DNA from: Coriaria nepalensis
Lineage: Eukaryota > Streptophyta > Magnoliopsida > Cucurbitales > Coriariaceae
Length of the DNA stretch: 64,000 nucleotides
Direction: 5' to 3'
NCBI GenBank assembly: GCA_027186245.1
Contig: CP114495.1
Span: 6,835,001-6,899,000 of the forward strand
Shown: one piece after another, positions 12,391 through 25,100 of the stretch
Numbering within the stretch: the stretch's first letter is position 1
Layout of the letters: every line of letters begins with the position of its first letter
Translations under genes and position numbers: made by a program
Notes under the pieces: generated by a model
Seen by the model: the letters and a program-made list of their open reading frames with translations, nothing else
Told to the model about the DNA's origin: nothing
The model's database searches: none

Positions 12391-12599
12391 TTGTAACGAC
12401 CCTCCTACTAGCTACATTTCTTATCGAAATATCTTTGCAAAAAAAAGTTATATATATATATATATATTTTTTTTTTAATTTAAATATAATAAAACTTTTA
12501 CTACAATATAAAACTAGGCCCTGTGTGATTACCGACGAATAAATATAATAATACTTTTATTACCATACAAAACTGGGCCATGTGTGATTACTGATGCGC

Positions 12600-12835
12600 T
12601 CATGTGCATGCCTCTAGTACATCTTACACCACTTTCTACAGATGCACACCTCAAGCATGTCTTACACTATTTTTTACAGATACATACCTCAAGCACATCT
12701 TACACTATTATCTATAGATGCGTATCCTAGGCACTTCTTACACTGTTATCATAGATGCATACCCGGGCATGTCTTACACTACTTTCTACAGATGCGTACT
12801 CCAGGCAAGTCTTACACTGTTCTCTAAGAGGTCGA
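12600..12835. repeat. Minisatellite, about 43-bp unit, 5-6 copies
   Basis: The unit is CTTACACTATTNTCTACAGATG followed by a TACTCCAGGCA-like part. It recurs from about 12600 to 12835, and one more unit start appears at about 13338 through the larger duplication. Weak plus-strand ORFs over it are repeat-driven and are not called. Confidence 0.7.
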
Positions 12836-13879
12836 TAACACACTAAAATATTTTATGTGTATAAAGTATGAAAGTATATCAACTATAACTTTATATAAAA
12901 TCTAATATAACCGATAGGGTCGTTACCTAGCTAACTTGAAAACTCTTTGGCGAAATATAGAAAATTTGAATTTTCTTAAAACTCGGTTTAAATCTATCTT
13001 GGCAGCGATATTAAAAGAAAACATAATACGTTTTATATATAATTTTTGTACATAATATATAAACACAATAATATTCATAACTCTCTTAATAAAATAAAGT
13101 ACGACTTTTAGAAGCTTCTCAAAATTCATGAAAAGACCTTTCTAAAATACGTTGTTAAACTTTTATATCTCCCCGCAGGTCGAGCTCATATGTACTCTAC
13201 ACAAGGTTGATCACACTTCATTCACCCGGCCTATAAACTACTGACTTTCCCCTTTTATGCTCACTTACAACACAAGCAACTACTATGAGCTAAAAAAAAA
13301 CTCAGTAAGTAAAGATTTTATCTCACATGCATAAAATGTACTCCAGGCACATCTTACACTGTTCTCTAAGAGGTCGATAACACACTAAAATATTTTATGT
13401 GTATAAAGTATGAAAGTATATCAACTATAACTTTATATAAATTCTAATATAACTGGTAGGGTCGTTACCTAGCTAACTTGAAAACTCTTTGGCGAAATAT
13501 AGAAAATTTGAATTTTCTTAAAACTCGGTTTAAATCTATCTTGACAGCGATATTAGAAGAAAACATAATACGTTTTATATATAATTTTTGTACATAATAT
13601 ATAAACACAATAATATTCATAACTCTCTTAATAAAATAAAGTACGACTTTTAGAAGCTTCTCAAAATTCGTGAAAAGAGCTTTCTAAAATACGTTGTTAA
13701 ACTTTTATATCTCCCCGCAGGTCGAGCTCATATGTACTCCACACAAGCTTGATCACACTTCATTCACCTGGTCTAGAAACTACTGACTTTCCCCTTTTAT
13801 GCTCACTTACAACACAAGCAACTACTATGAGCTAAAAAAAAACTCAGTAAGTAAAGATTTTATCTCACATGCATAAAAT
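12796..13879. repeat. Direct tandem duplication, 542-bp unit, two copies
   Basis: 12796-13337 and 13338-13879 are nearly identical, head to tail. Both start GTACTCCAGGCA and end CTCACATGCATAAAATGTA. I counted roughly 10-15 differences by eye, about 97-98% identity. The first base of each unit falls in the minisatellite, which may have mediated the duplication. A 68-codon minus-strand ORF in the first copy has no recognisable homology. Confidence 0.85.
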
Positions 13880-14460
13880 GTATTCAAATACTTTCTGAAA
13901 TAACTTGGCTGAATAGTTTTGCAAATCCTTATAAATCTTTATATGCAAATAACTACTCTGTGACCAAAATATCTGAGATCAGCGATTCCGCTCAGTCCGC
14001 CCTAATGAAGCAGCACCTCACTATAATGTTATGCTTATTTCATGTCAAGCATCACACTAATTACTTTAAAAGCATAACATTTCTCTTTATTGTTTTTGTG
14101 TAAAAACTAATAGTGCATTCAATACTTTTTGGAAAAGGTATATAATCAAATAATGTATTCCAACATGCTTTAAAAAAACACAACACTACACAATCAACTC
14201 AATGTTCAACATGCTACGTTGCATTCATAACAATATCATAAATCTCAAGCTAAACAAACAGTGAAAATGCTTGTGTTGTAGGTGAGACTTTACTTACTTG
14301 CCGTATGTCCTAACTTGGTCAGAGCTTACTACAAATCTTGCAGGTTTGGGACAGCTCCTAACCTATCCAAACATGTGTTTATCTTAGTACAAGCTTGATT
14401 CTCAATTCTACTTAAAACAGATAATTTAACTTAAGGTGTCAAAAAATTATGTTGCTGTTA
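13880..14460. other. Intergenic DNA, no gene seen
   Basis: No ORF, RNA gene or repeat family is recognised. It links the tandem duplication to the CGTCGAC repeat and may be part of the same unclassified element. Confidence 0.4.
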
Positions 14461-14720
14461 TAGCATGCGTCGACCTGTCGACCTTAAAAAAACTATGTAG
14501 CTGTTACATCAGGCGTCAACCCATCGACCCCTTCAACCCATTAGGTACTTTGGATACTGAAGGCATCGAGGTGTTGACCCATTGACACTGCCGAGTATTT
14601 TACTCACTAAAGACGTCGAGGTGTCGACCCGTCAACCCTTCAAGTATTTTACTCACTAAAGGCGTCGATGTGTCGAGCTATCGACTCGTCGACCTGTCGA
14701 ATACGTCGACTCTGCACTTA
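14461..14720. repeat. CGTCGAC-rich imperfect tandem repeat
   Basis: About five diverged units of 45-60 bp carry GCGTCGAGGTGTCGACCC-like cores separated by TATTTTACTCACTAAAG. The cores are rich in CpG and in TCGAC half-sites, in contrast to the AT-rich surroundings. A related core recurs near 32770-32810. Confidence 0.65.
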
Positions 14721-15946
14721 ATTTTGACGTCTTTGAAATCTCACTAACTAATTATGACGCCTAAACCCTGATCTTGTATCTCTTATACTTTATCCCTTCT
14801 ACTCTCATTTTCAACATATTATACACGAACTGAAGATCTTAAGTACAAAGGCAGTGATGATTCTTACCAGAAGAAACTTTTAACTGGTATACTCTACTTC
14901 AAATTGAAAAGATCGGAGTCGTGGTATGTGCGCTTTAGGATTCATTTTTTCACCTTCAATGATTCTTGACTATAGAGGTAGGAGAAAATCTTTGGTTTTC
15001 GCTGGAATTTTCGCAAGGGCTACGGAGAGATGAGCAATTTTCTAACCAACAAAGCTTTTAAATCATATATGCTATATGAAATCGCAGTTTAAGGTGTTTA
15101 GCTTCGAAAATTGATACATGCTGCGTGTAATCTTCCTGTCGATAGCCATCCTGCAGTTGCCTACGTGGTTTGTTTCTTAATTTCATGCTTGTTGCAACTT
15201 GGCTGAGAGAATGAAAAAGATGCTAGTGAAGCCACCACTTCATATACTGCTCCCCTCTTTTTTTTAAATTACCCTATTTATTTATTATTATTATTCTTAT
15301 TATATTATTATTAGTAGTAGTCTAATAACTTTAAGACTTATTTCTTAGGCTTTTTCTCTCAATCCTTTTCACAATCCTGCTCGAAAATTTGGTGCTAGAC
15401 ATAAGGAAACTTTTAACTTTATAATATTTAGACTCCAAATTTTGTCTAACTATAAGAACCATTTAAATATGATATTATAGGAATCTTCGGAATTTAATTT
15501 CTTTTTTTAATGACACAAGGAAGGCCGAAACACAATATGTCAAACATATTGGGCCCGACTGAAGCACGTTCCTTGAAAAAAGAATTTACCCATTATCTTT
15601 AAGGAAAGTAGGACCCACTTTTATACAATGAGAGATTCGGCCTCACCATCACCTCGGCTGCTCATGGGCAGTGGCGATCTAATGCATACACGCTAACTAA
15701 TGGTGGCGCATGGTGGCCAGCCGTCGCCCATGGTAGCGATTGTGGAGGGACGACTCAACCAAATCTGTTAAAGGTCCACTTTTCATTTCCAGACTAAAAA
15801 ATGTGAGATCTCATCTCCATAACACTTTTTGAGTTAAAAAAAACAATTTTTCAGCTAGCAGAGTTTTGCTAAAAAACTCAACCAAAACTCATGAAATTCA
15901 CATAGAAGCATCTCATAAATTCTATTGGGATTTATGGAATTTAATT
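14721..15946. other. Intergenic or element-internal DNA, no coding seen
   Basis: No protein homology is recognised. By position it would be the internal part of the element whose LTR is at 15962-17980 (minus strand), but no gag or pol motif survives. A GC-richer patch at about 15640-15770 contains GGTGGCG/TGGTAGCG-type repeats. Confidence 0.4.
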
Positions 15947-15961
15947 TGGCTTTGACACCAC

Positions 15962-17980
15962 TTTCAATCAACGGCCCTTCACTTACTTAGAAGTGGAAGT
16001 CCATATTCGAAAGAAGGGTTCCGAATTTCCGGACCGATAAAAAGCTACCATGAATCATAGTTGAATATTATGCAATTCTTGCATCTAAAATCACCTGCAT
16101 ATTTTAATTTATAATCAGAAAAATAATAGAAAATCGAATCAATGGAGTAGAGATATACCTAGCCCAACTCTCCTCCAAAAACTGGACAGTTCTTCACTCA
16201 GTTTTGCCTCAAATTACTGCCGGCCACCCTATGTTGCCGCCATCGCCTCTTCTTCTTGATCGGACCTTGAGCCGTTATCTGGCGTCTACCCGTAATCCAC
16301 ACGATTAACAATTCTCTTTTGGTTCTAAACACTCAAACACTTTTGAGTTTACTTGGAGAGGAAGAATGAGAAGAGAGAAAAGATGAAGAGAAAGAGCTCA
16401 CTTTCTCTCTCTTTTGGTTTAGGCGGTACACACTTGTGTGGGAACCCTAGGGATTTGTGTCCCTTAAATATGGGAGAAAACCTTTTTGTGCTTAGCCCAA
16501 ACTTAACCTATTAAGCCCGACTAACCTTTTAATCGTGTTCGGTTCACTAGAACCCATTTTAATTCCCATTTTTCGAAAATTAAAACAAAATCTATAATTC
16601 CAAATTAATGTCCAAATTTACTCAGTAAAATATAGACTTTAATTTGGGCCCACCAATTTAGCCCGGTTAGGCTCATTACACTTTAATGACCAACCAAACT
16701 TCTTTTTGTCTCAAAAAATATTCTTTGACCATAAATTCATTAAACCTTTATTGAATAAATCTATCTTATCAAATAGAAATTTTTCTAATTAATTATTTAT
16801 TTTCAAATTAAATCTAAGTCACACTTTTGATATGCTAGTAGTGCGAGTGTGACCTAAACTTAATAAATTAAACTAATTAATTATTTAACTCTTAAATCAA
16901 GTTCATTATTGAACAAGTCAAAATTTCTCCAAATTAGAATCCAACAGAGATCTAATCAGACCTTTATATATTCTTTTGAATGTCCATTTAACCTTGAAGA
17001 TACTCTTAAAGTCAAAAAGTTAATATGATCATCTTACATTATCAATATTAATTTAAATCACCAAACCCACATTAACCTCTAACAAGGCATATGGGCCACC
17101 TGTGCAATGAGAAGTGTGAGGAACCTCAACAAGAATCATAGATGACTATTACCGTATAAGACTGATCCTTCAATCATAAGCTCTTGTGCAACCAGATAAT
17201 GGATTTACAGAAAAATCTTTTGATACCATACTACTTTGCACAAAGACTTTCGTCATTACATAAGTTATATGACTCATAAGACTATATCCTCTAATATAGA
17301 GGTCATTGATCCCATCTTATTATCTACAGACTACACATATTCGAACATATATAGATTGTACATATTCAAACACATGTCTAATAATTCACTCTTTTAGTGG
17401 CTTTTAACATAAACCATGTAAGGCAATATCAAAACATTATATCCATTATGCCAGTACTGTGGTGATCTCAGCTCTAAGCATCAAAAATACCACAGTCATC
17501 GAAAAAACTCATTAATAGTCAGTATTATTACCAATGAGATTTTGTCAAGTAATCAAGTATCAGTAATTAAGTCTCTACTAATCACCTACATGCATGTTCC
17601 GGTATCTACCAATATTGATGAATATGGGAACATCACTCTTCTTTTGAAGATGATTGCGCATGTAATAGTCTCTCTGGATTCTCATTATTCCATCCTGATA
17701 ATCCTATGACTATGAATAATTTTGAATCTTAGACTTACACCAACTTGGATCTTATCGATCATGATCTCCATCATGATTCCAAGTGTATGTCTAAGATCTG
17801 AGAATTTGTCAAGCATGCAATTTGTTATTTCTAACCTAATAACATCATGAAAGATTATGATATGCTCTAAATAAGTGATAAGAGTTCAATTATATTGACG
17901 ATTTATACAATTCGAGATTGATTCTCATACGTAAATGACTCTAATGGGTACCAATTGGCTTGGAGGGCATATTACTTTCA
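15962..17980 (-). repeat. LTR of the 2-kb Copia family (-)
   Basis: The length (2019 bp), the ends and the internal blocks match the LTR at 9527-11530, in the same orientation. At its low edge a diverged primer site follows on the minus strand (GGTGTCAAAGCC, about 15949-15960). It would be a 5' LTR whose internal region is lost or unreadable. Shared blocks on the plus strand include AATGGATTTACAGAAA and the segment before it about conditions of CAATGAGAAGT. Confidence 0.75.
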
Positions 17981-19917
17981 TAGGGGTGATGGTGGCTAGT
18001 TAGCCCATTGAAGCTGTCCAGTGCCTATTGGTGGATTTGCGATATATTGAGGAAATGTTATTTATGGATTAACAGATGGTTTTTTTTTCCTATATTGGAT
18101 GGGTTGTCGATGTCATGAAGGTTGACGTGGGGAATTCTGACCCGCTACCCCCTGCGATGACCTTAATGCTTAAGTAAATTCCTACTAAAGTTATCCTAGC
18201 AATTAGCCAAAATGGTTGAACTTACTACTCTTCGCTCATCTGACCTGTCTATTTATCTGAAAAGTCGAATGATAAGGGTGTTGGTTGGACGTTGGCTCAA
18301 GCTGCCATGATAGGTAATAAAAATAGGTCGAATATTTGGTGGACCAAGAGTGGAATCAGCTTGGTCGGCCGATTGGTTCATCTCGGCAGAATCGTCGTCC
18401 AACTTGAGCCTCTCCTGCATTAGGCGAAGAGACGGTTGAGAAGGTGACAATTTTGGATGATCACCATCCAATCAGCTTTTACCGAGACTATGACTACAAA
18501 GCTGGTGCGTAGGCATTGGGTAACTTTGTGATAAGGCCCATTGGGCATGCTATTTTATTGACACCGATTTCCCTAGCGCTAGCCGCCCGCTCAAAGGGCG
18601 GCAACTAAGTGGGTGAAAAGATCACGCGATCATTCTGGTCCAGTGAGTTGCATGTTGATATGCTGAAAGATGTAGGAGAGTGCGGGAATTTTAGAAGTAT
18701 AAACATACATAGAATGAACTAATCTAAATAAAACATATAAATGGCATAAAAGGTAAATGACGTAAATGACGATGCTGGTAAATGACGTAAAAAAATGTAA
18801 AGCAATAATTTAGATGAAAGTTCATAAATGATAAGGAATCTGACTAGTGATAAAGGGATTGAAGCGGGACAAAAAGCTAAAAGAGCTTTAATATTTGTCT
18901 ATACAGTATCTACTGAGCAAAGAAACTAGTTAATGTAAATAGTAGCTTCGAAAATGATAAAATTGAATTGAACATTGAACGAACATTCAAGACTAACCAC
19001 ATAAGCCATGTGCCTATAGAGCAAAAAGAAGTAAAGAAACTTACAAGTGTGGAACTTGGAATGTAAGGACTTTAATGAAAAGCTAGATAAATCCATTAAA
19101 GGATGATAAAATATGGCATTGGGCCAAAAAATTGATGTTAGATCAATTGGTTATTGAGTGGTTGGTAAGTGGTGGTTGAGTGGTAAGTGGTTGGTGATGA
19201 GTGGTGAGTTTCCCTTTGATGAAGCCTTCTATTTATCAAGCATCTTTGCTTGATGATTAAGTTGGCTTGGTGATTAAGCATCTTAACTTAAGCCAGAAGT
19301 CAAGGAGCTTTTTTAGGAATGTTGACTTGACCGATTCTTCTCTTTGTTGGGCAAGTAAAGCATCTTTGGCTTATTCTTCCTTGATGAGTAAGAATATTCC
19401 AATCCATAGCATATTTTTACGTCCCGAACATTTTTACCTTTTCGGATTTTTCTTTGCGCGTCAGTTCGGTTGTCATTTGTTTTGGGTCATTCCGTGAGTC
19501 AAAACCTTATCAAAATGCCTACGAGAAAGAGAAAAAAACTCAAAAAATCGTGAAATTTCAAAATAAGGAGGCACACTAGGTGCCCACTTTCAAGACTGGT
19601 CGCACAGAAATTGACCGCATGAAGACCGCCCACACGCAGCCTAGGCCATTGTTTTCATTAAGCGTATGACTCTAAATTTAGCCGATTTTAATGATTTTCA
19701 TCAATCTTTTTTATCAATCATTCGCTATGTGTCAAAATGAAAGTTTTTGAATCAACAGCATATTGGTGGGGGAGGCAACGATAACTGCTATAGTGGTAGA
19801 AGGATTGAGAGATATGAAGTTTGGGCAAACTTCTAATTAATAAAACTTAACAGATGAAAATGAAAAATAAATTACGTTATATATATAAATAGTTTAATAA
19901 TTGGGTTGAAATTATTA
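17981..19917. other. Intergenic DNA, probably degraded elements
   Basis: No gene is recognised. Small direct repeats occur at about 18765-18800 (TAAATGACG units) and about 19140-19205 (GTGGTTGGTAA units). ORFs of 72 codons (18253-18471, minus) and 76 codons (19267-19497, plus) match nothing I know. Sequence at about 18580-18660 and 19440-19640 is less AT-rich and may be old LTR material. Confidence 0.4.
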
Positions 19918-20138
19918 AAATTAATTTTGGTAAACTCAATTTTTGTCTCTATATAGTTCGACTTTTATGAATTTGTCCATCTTTCAATTCTGACTAACTT
20001 TTTAATCCATATACTGTCAAAATGAAACTTTTTAGTCACTCTAATCATATTTTCCAACAAATCGGGTTAACGTGATATTTTTTAACCACATCAACCCCTA
20101 TTATTACACGATACATGTAAAAAAATGAATGTGTATAT

Positions 20139-20709
20139 TAGGGATGATCATTAAACCTATACCCGATCCGATCCGATCTAATCGGATAGGATATGGGTCA
20201 GATAATGTGCCGAAAAAAATAGTCGGATTGGGTACCCGACATATCGGGCCATCATTATTTAAAAAATAAAAGATAAAAACCTGGATGAAGAGGCGTCCTA
20301 CACTGTGCACATGCCTAAAGGGGAAGACCCATTGCACATGCCTACCATAGCACGCCCGACACTGAGGAAGACCGAACCAGCGCTGCCATCGCCTCCGCCA
20401 CCGCCCCACACCGAGGAGGACCGACGAGTTTTGACAAGGAAGAGGAGGAGGTGAGTTTTTGTTGTGGGTCTTCTTGATGTGGGTCTTCTTCTTCTTCTTC
20501 TTCTTCTTCTCCTTCTTCTTTTTCTTTGTTTTTCTTCCCTTTTTCAACTTCCTGCAAATAATTTATTAAAATTTAAAAAATTTAAAAAATTAAAAGAATG
20601 GATACTTGATTATTCGATCTGATCCTATACAGATCGGATCAGATCAGATCAGAGGTCTGACCTCCCGTTTCGATTAGATTGGGTTTATCCGACCCATTGG
20701 AAATGCCTA
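20139..20709. mobile_element. hAT-like non-autonomous element (571 bp)
   Basis: It is flanked by a perfect 8-bp target duplication GTGTATAT (20131-20138 and 20710-20717). The ends are TAGGGAT... and ...ATGCCTA, short imperfect inverted repeats of the hAT type. GATCCGATC/CGGATC motifs are dense in both subterminal regions. A CTTCTT microsatellite (about 20483-20520) and a GC-rich patch are internal. ORFs here (20104-20557, minus) are low-complexity Lys/Glu runs from that microsatellite, not genes. It sits in the left arm of the fold-back element and is therefore younger than it. Confidence 0.82.
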
Positions 20710-20849
20710 GTGTATATCCATGTCAACAAAAAAAAATTTAAATTTATAAATTTGACCTAATTTAATATTTTTCTTTATAAATTTAGCCCCAAAAATTTAC
20801 AAAATTTATATTTTCTCTTCCCCAATTTTTTTTCATCTCATCTCCATTA

Positions 20850-21165
20850 ATGGTGCTTGAAAGTCTATGGTCGAACTCCATGGTTATGAAGCTCGAAGCT
20901 CCATGGCAGTTAATATGGAGCTCAAGCTCCATTGAAGATCTTGATTTATGTGGCATATCTGAAGCTCAGAGCTCCAAATCTGCAATGGAGCTCGATATCT
21001 TCCATGGTTGGAGTCAAATACTATTGTTCCCATAGAGCTTCGAGCTCTACACTCATGGAGTTCGAAACTCCATGGCTGGAGCTTGAGCTCAATTGTTGCC
21101 ATGGAGCTTCGAATTCGACAGCTATGAAGTTCAAATGGTTATGGAGCTTGAAGCTTCCTTAATGG
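20850..21165. repeat. GGAGCT/AGCTCC palindrome cluster in the fold-back loop
   Basis: The loop between the arms holds many variants of ATGGAGCTCGAAGCTCCATGG, in both directions and each partly self-complementary. Overlapping ORFs on both strands (20850-21162) simply follow this repeat. Confidence 0.65.
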
Positions 21166-21525
21166 AGATAGGATGAAAAAAAAAAGAATAAAAGAATAAA
21201 AGAATAAAAGAGAGGAAGAAAATATAAATTCATAAATTTTTGCTATAAATTTGTAAAGAAAATATTAAATTGGGGTTGAATTTATAATTTTAAATTTTTT
21301 ATGCTGACATAACAGAATGAAAAATTCATATTTTACAATCGTCGTGTAATAATGTGTTGATGTGTTTAAAAAATACCATGTCAGCCCGACTCTTGAAACA
21401 TGTGATTAGAGGGATTGAAAAAATTACATTTTGATAATACATGGACTAAAAGGTTTATCGGAACTAAAGGAGAAACAAATTCATAAAAATTGATTTGTAT
21501 AGGGCCGAGAAAGGGAATTAATCTT

Positions 21526-22183
21526 AAATGTTATACATAGTTATGCTTATGTAGCATGCTCACTCAACAATCAAAATCAACATATTTATTAATTAAAAAT
21601 TAATAAATTATGAGATAATGATTTATGTCTAGTTTATTTAAAATTGAAATGACATGTATCTAGCATTAGAGATACGAGGGACCTAAAGCTAATTATTTTA
21701 AAATTTAAGGTAGGTAGGTCTAGTTTACTCTTCCCTTATATTAAATTGAGAAATTATAATAAATTCTTATAACTTAATATAAATTATAAAGAATATTTAA
21801 ATTTAGATGAAATGATCACGTGATTATTAAATAATTATTAAAATTTTAAATTTGATATGACATTAAATTATAAAGGTTGCTCATTTTTATAAAATAAGTA
21901 CTTGTGAATTGGTATGCTGTACCCTTTTTGTCGTCGTTGACTCAATTATATATATATATATATATTGTTTTTTTTTTGGTGGCCTGAAGTTCTTGTTGTC
22001 GAAGAATAAAGATGCAAGAAAGAAGAGAAATTAGGACTGAGGAGAGGGTGAGGAGAAAGTGAAATCCTCTATTTTCTCTCTATGCTTTCGGTCCAGAGTC
22101 AACTGTGCTTCCTTCTTCTTCTTCACCTCTCTACTTGACCTAAAATTTACTCGAGAGAAATCCTAATTCCTTTGCCCCATCAG
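21526..22183. other. Intergenic DNA and formin 5' region
   Basis: AT-rich sequence. A part at about 21740-21890 resembles the arm sequence of the fold-back family at 38.7 and 54.2 kb. A TA run lies at about 21948-21966, about 220 bp before the formin ATG. A CT-rich leader (TTCTTCTTCTTC, about 22110-22128) is typical of a plant 5' UTR. The transcription start was not located. Confidence 0.45.
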
Positions 22184-25100
22184 ATGGCGCTGTTCAGAAA
22201 ATTCCGTGAGCGGATCCTTCACACAAAGCCAGATGGTCTAGTCGAGATCTTTGAGAGGGTCTACGGTACGATTCCCTTTCCCATTTCCTGCTTTAGTTTA
22301 GTTTGTTTGTTTTTTTGTTTTTTTAGTTGCTCAATTGCAGGATTACTAAACCCTCTTAGTAGTCAAAATTTGATCTTTCGTAGGGTCCTTAGGTTGTGTA
22401 ACTCCCATTATGAACACCTCTCATGCAATCGAACAATTCTTACGGAAAATTTTCCCTCTAGCCTGCGTATAGGTTCATTTACTCACCAGTAGTAGAAAGA
22501 AACATAGGAATTAGGATGCACGGGTGCACTAATTGCCTTGACTTATGGTAACATATATGTATCAGTAAATCCTGGTAGGCTCAAGAAACTACGACATCAT
22601 GTTTGATACTTAATTATAGATGGAAGTACAAGTTCATATCTAATGTTTATGACATCATGTGATTAACTATATATGCTAGAGTTGAACTAGAATTTGATAA
22701 TATTTTTGTTGATTATATTAGTTCAATTAATTGTATATATTTATAAATAGTTATTGGATTTGAGGTATCCCGTCATATTCGTTGTCCTAGATTTTTCATA
22801 ATTGTCATATTCTCGCACAAGATAGGTACCCATGTCAGATACTATACCCTTATCTGTGCTTCCTAGACTAAGAGTAAGTTGACGAGCTTAGATTGTATCA
22901 AGTTGGAGGAACTTGCCAATAAGTTATCAATTCAGATTTTGGGCTGGAAATCTTTCATACAAATTAATGAACTAGAAAGAAACTGAATGAGAAAATAATC
23001 AAGTGGAGTGCATACTGCATAAGACGAGAACTAAAGAGAACCATTTTCTTAAACAAGGTATTAATGCATTAATGTCTTTGACGGGAAAAGGACTCTTAGT
23101 AGGACTTGTCAGTATTCTTAATGGCTATACAAATTGTTCATCTCTCAAAAGGAACTCGTTAGTGCTTTGGATAGTCCATTAAAGTAGATAAATAAAATTC
23201 CCTTGTGGAATTTCTTCTTTTCAAACTTCTTGCATAAATATTTTTTTTTATTTTTTTTATTTTTATTTTTGATGACGTAATTACTTTTGGTAGGTATACA
23301 CCCTAAGATTTAATGTTGCATTCCACAATGTCTTTGTTTTCAGTATTCGATAGCTGCCTGTCTAAGGATGCAGTGAAGAGATCCGAATTCAAAGAATACT
23401 TGCATGGAATTGTACCGCAACTACATGACTTTTTTCCGGATGCTTCTTTCAGGGTGGTTAACTTCAGAGGAGTGGAAAAAAGGAGTCTGTTTTCAGAAAT
23501 ATTGACCACATATGAAATTAGTCTTGTGGATTACCCTCAAGAATTTGGGGGATGTCCTTTGCTGCCTTTGGAGATGATCGACCATTTCCTTCGATCTAGT
23601 GAAAGCTGGTTGTCTATAGGAAGGCGACAAAATGTTTTGTTAATGCATTGCGAAAGAGGAGCTTGGCCTGTCCTTGCTTTCATGCTTGCAGCTCTATGGG
23701 TCTCCATAAAACATGACTCTGCAAGTTTAGAGATACTTGAAATGGTCTACCAAAAAGCTCCCTTCGCGCTTCTCCAGTTTTGGTGTCCTTTAAACCCAAA
23801 GCCTTCTCAAGTGAGATATCTTCAATGTATATGGTCCAGACATTTTCTTTCTGATTGGCCTCCACCTGATATACATCTTTATATGGATTGTTTGATACTT
23901 AGAGACATACCTTTATTTGAAGGGAGACAAGAATTCAAGCCAGTTATACGCATTTATGGACAGAACCTGTTAACACCTGGTGATAGGAGTTCCAAGCTTT
24001 TGTTTTCAACCTCAAAATTCGAAAAGCATTTTCGCCACTACCTAATGGTAATGTATGTGTTGAGTTTTACAATTGATTAAAACTGGAATATGAATTAGGC
24101 TCCTTTTCGGTAGACTTATTAACCTGACATTCAACGAAACTGACATTTTTTTTTGTTTTGGCCAAAACGAAACTGACATCTAGAATAGTAGTTTTTTGTC
24201 ATATTTCCTAGGTTTAAAAAGGAATTTCTGAACCTAAACTGAACCCTGGATCCAAACTGGACAAAAACAAGTGCGTTCAAATAAAGTCTTAATCAGAAAC
24301 TTTTTCTTAGTGTCTTTATGAACACTTGTTGTAACTTGTAAATACAGGAAGAGTGTTGTATGCTGGTGAAAATTCATATCCATTTTCCTGTACAAGGTGA
24401 TGTTTTTCTTGAATGTGCCCATCTGGATGGAGATCTACAACAAGAGTTGATGCTGTTCAGAGTTATGTTTCACACAGGTTTTCTGCAGCATTCACGTGCT
24501 TTGACTTTCCACAAAGACGAGGTTGACATGTCATGGGAAGCCATGGATCTCTTTCCTGAAGATTTTAGAGGAAAGGTAGGTCATTGTTTTTCTTTTGTGT
24601 TATCGGTCTCTTTCAGAAGCTGTTGGAAGGAGTTAAAGGGCATACTAATATTTGTATCAGGTACTTTTTGAGGATGTTGATGCTGTTACGTCCAGCCTCA
24701 TATCCTATGAGGAAGAAAGTGCTTTATTTTGGGAATTATTTGAGGTAGAAGAGACCCTTAATAGGTTACTACTAGATGGAAAGATTGTTTTCGAGGAAGG
24801 TTATCAAAACGACATAGACAAACATAAAGAAGAGGATATTATTGGTGGAGTTTGTTCGAGTAGAATCCAGATGGAGCACTCGAAAAATGATGCGAATGAC
24901 GACGGCTGTAGGGAGGGCAATGCTACAAATCTCAATGATCAAAGTACATCTACAACAAGTCAGAATTCTACTGCAACTTATGGAATTGGTTCGAGTACAA
25001 CCCATATGGAGCACTCGAAAAATGATGCAAATGATGAAGGCTGTGGGGAGGGCAATGCTACAAATCTCAATGATCAAAGTACCTCTACAACAGGTCAGAA

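Larger units (their letters stand above)
19918..21525. mobile_element. Long fold-back (TIR) element with nested insertion
   Basis: The left arm is about 19918-20138 continuing at 20710-20845 after a nested hAT-like element. It pairs with the right arm at about 21165-21525. Matching blocks include TATGAATTTG and TTGATGTG/CACATCAA next to CGTGTAATAAT, and TTAAATTT tracts in the same reverse order. Arms total roughly 350 bp each. No transposase is present. It could be a Mutator-like non-autonomous element. The ends are approximate and no target duplication was fixed. Confidence 0.65.

Noticed and set aside
20104..20557. 147- and 71-codon minus-strand ORFs with Lys/Glu runs
   Set aside because: They are translations of a CTT microsatellite and a GC-rich patch inside a hAT-like element.
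20850..21162. Overlapping ORFs on both strands with SSSI/LELQ-like repeats
   Set aside because: They follow the GGAGCT palindrome repeat in the fold-back loop.
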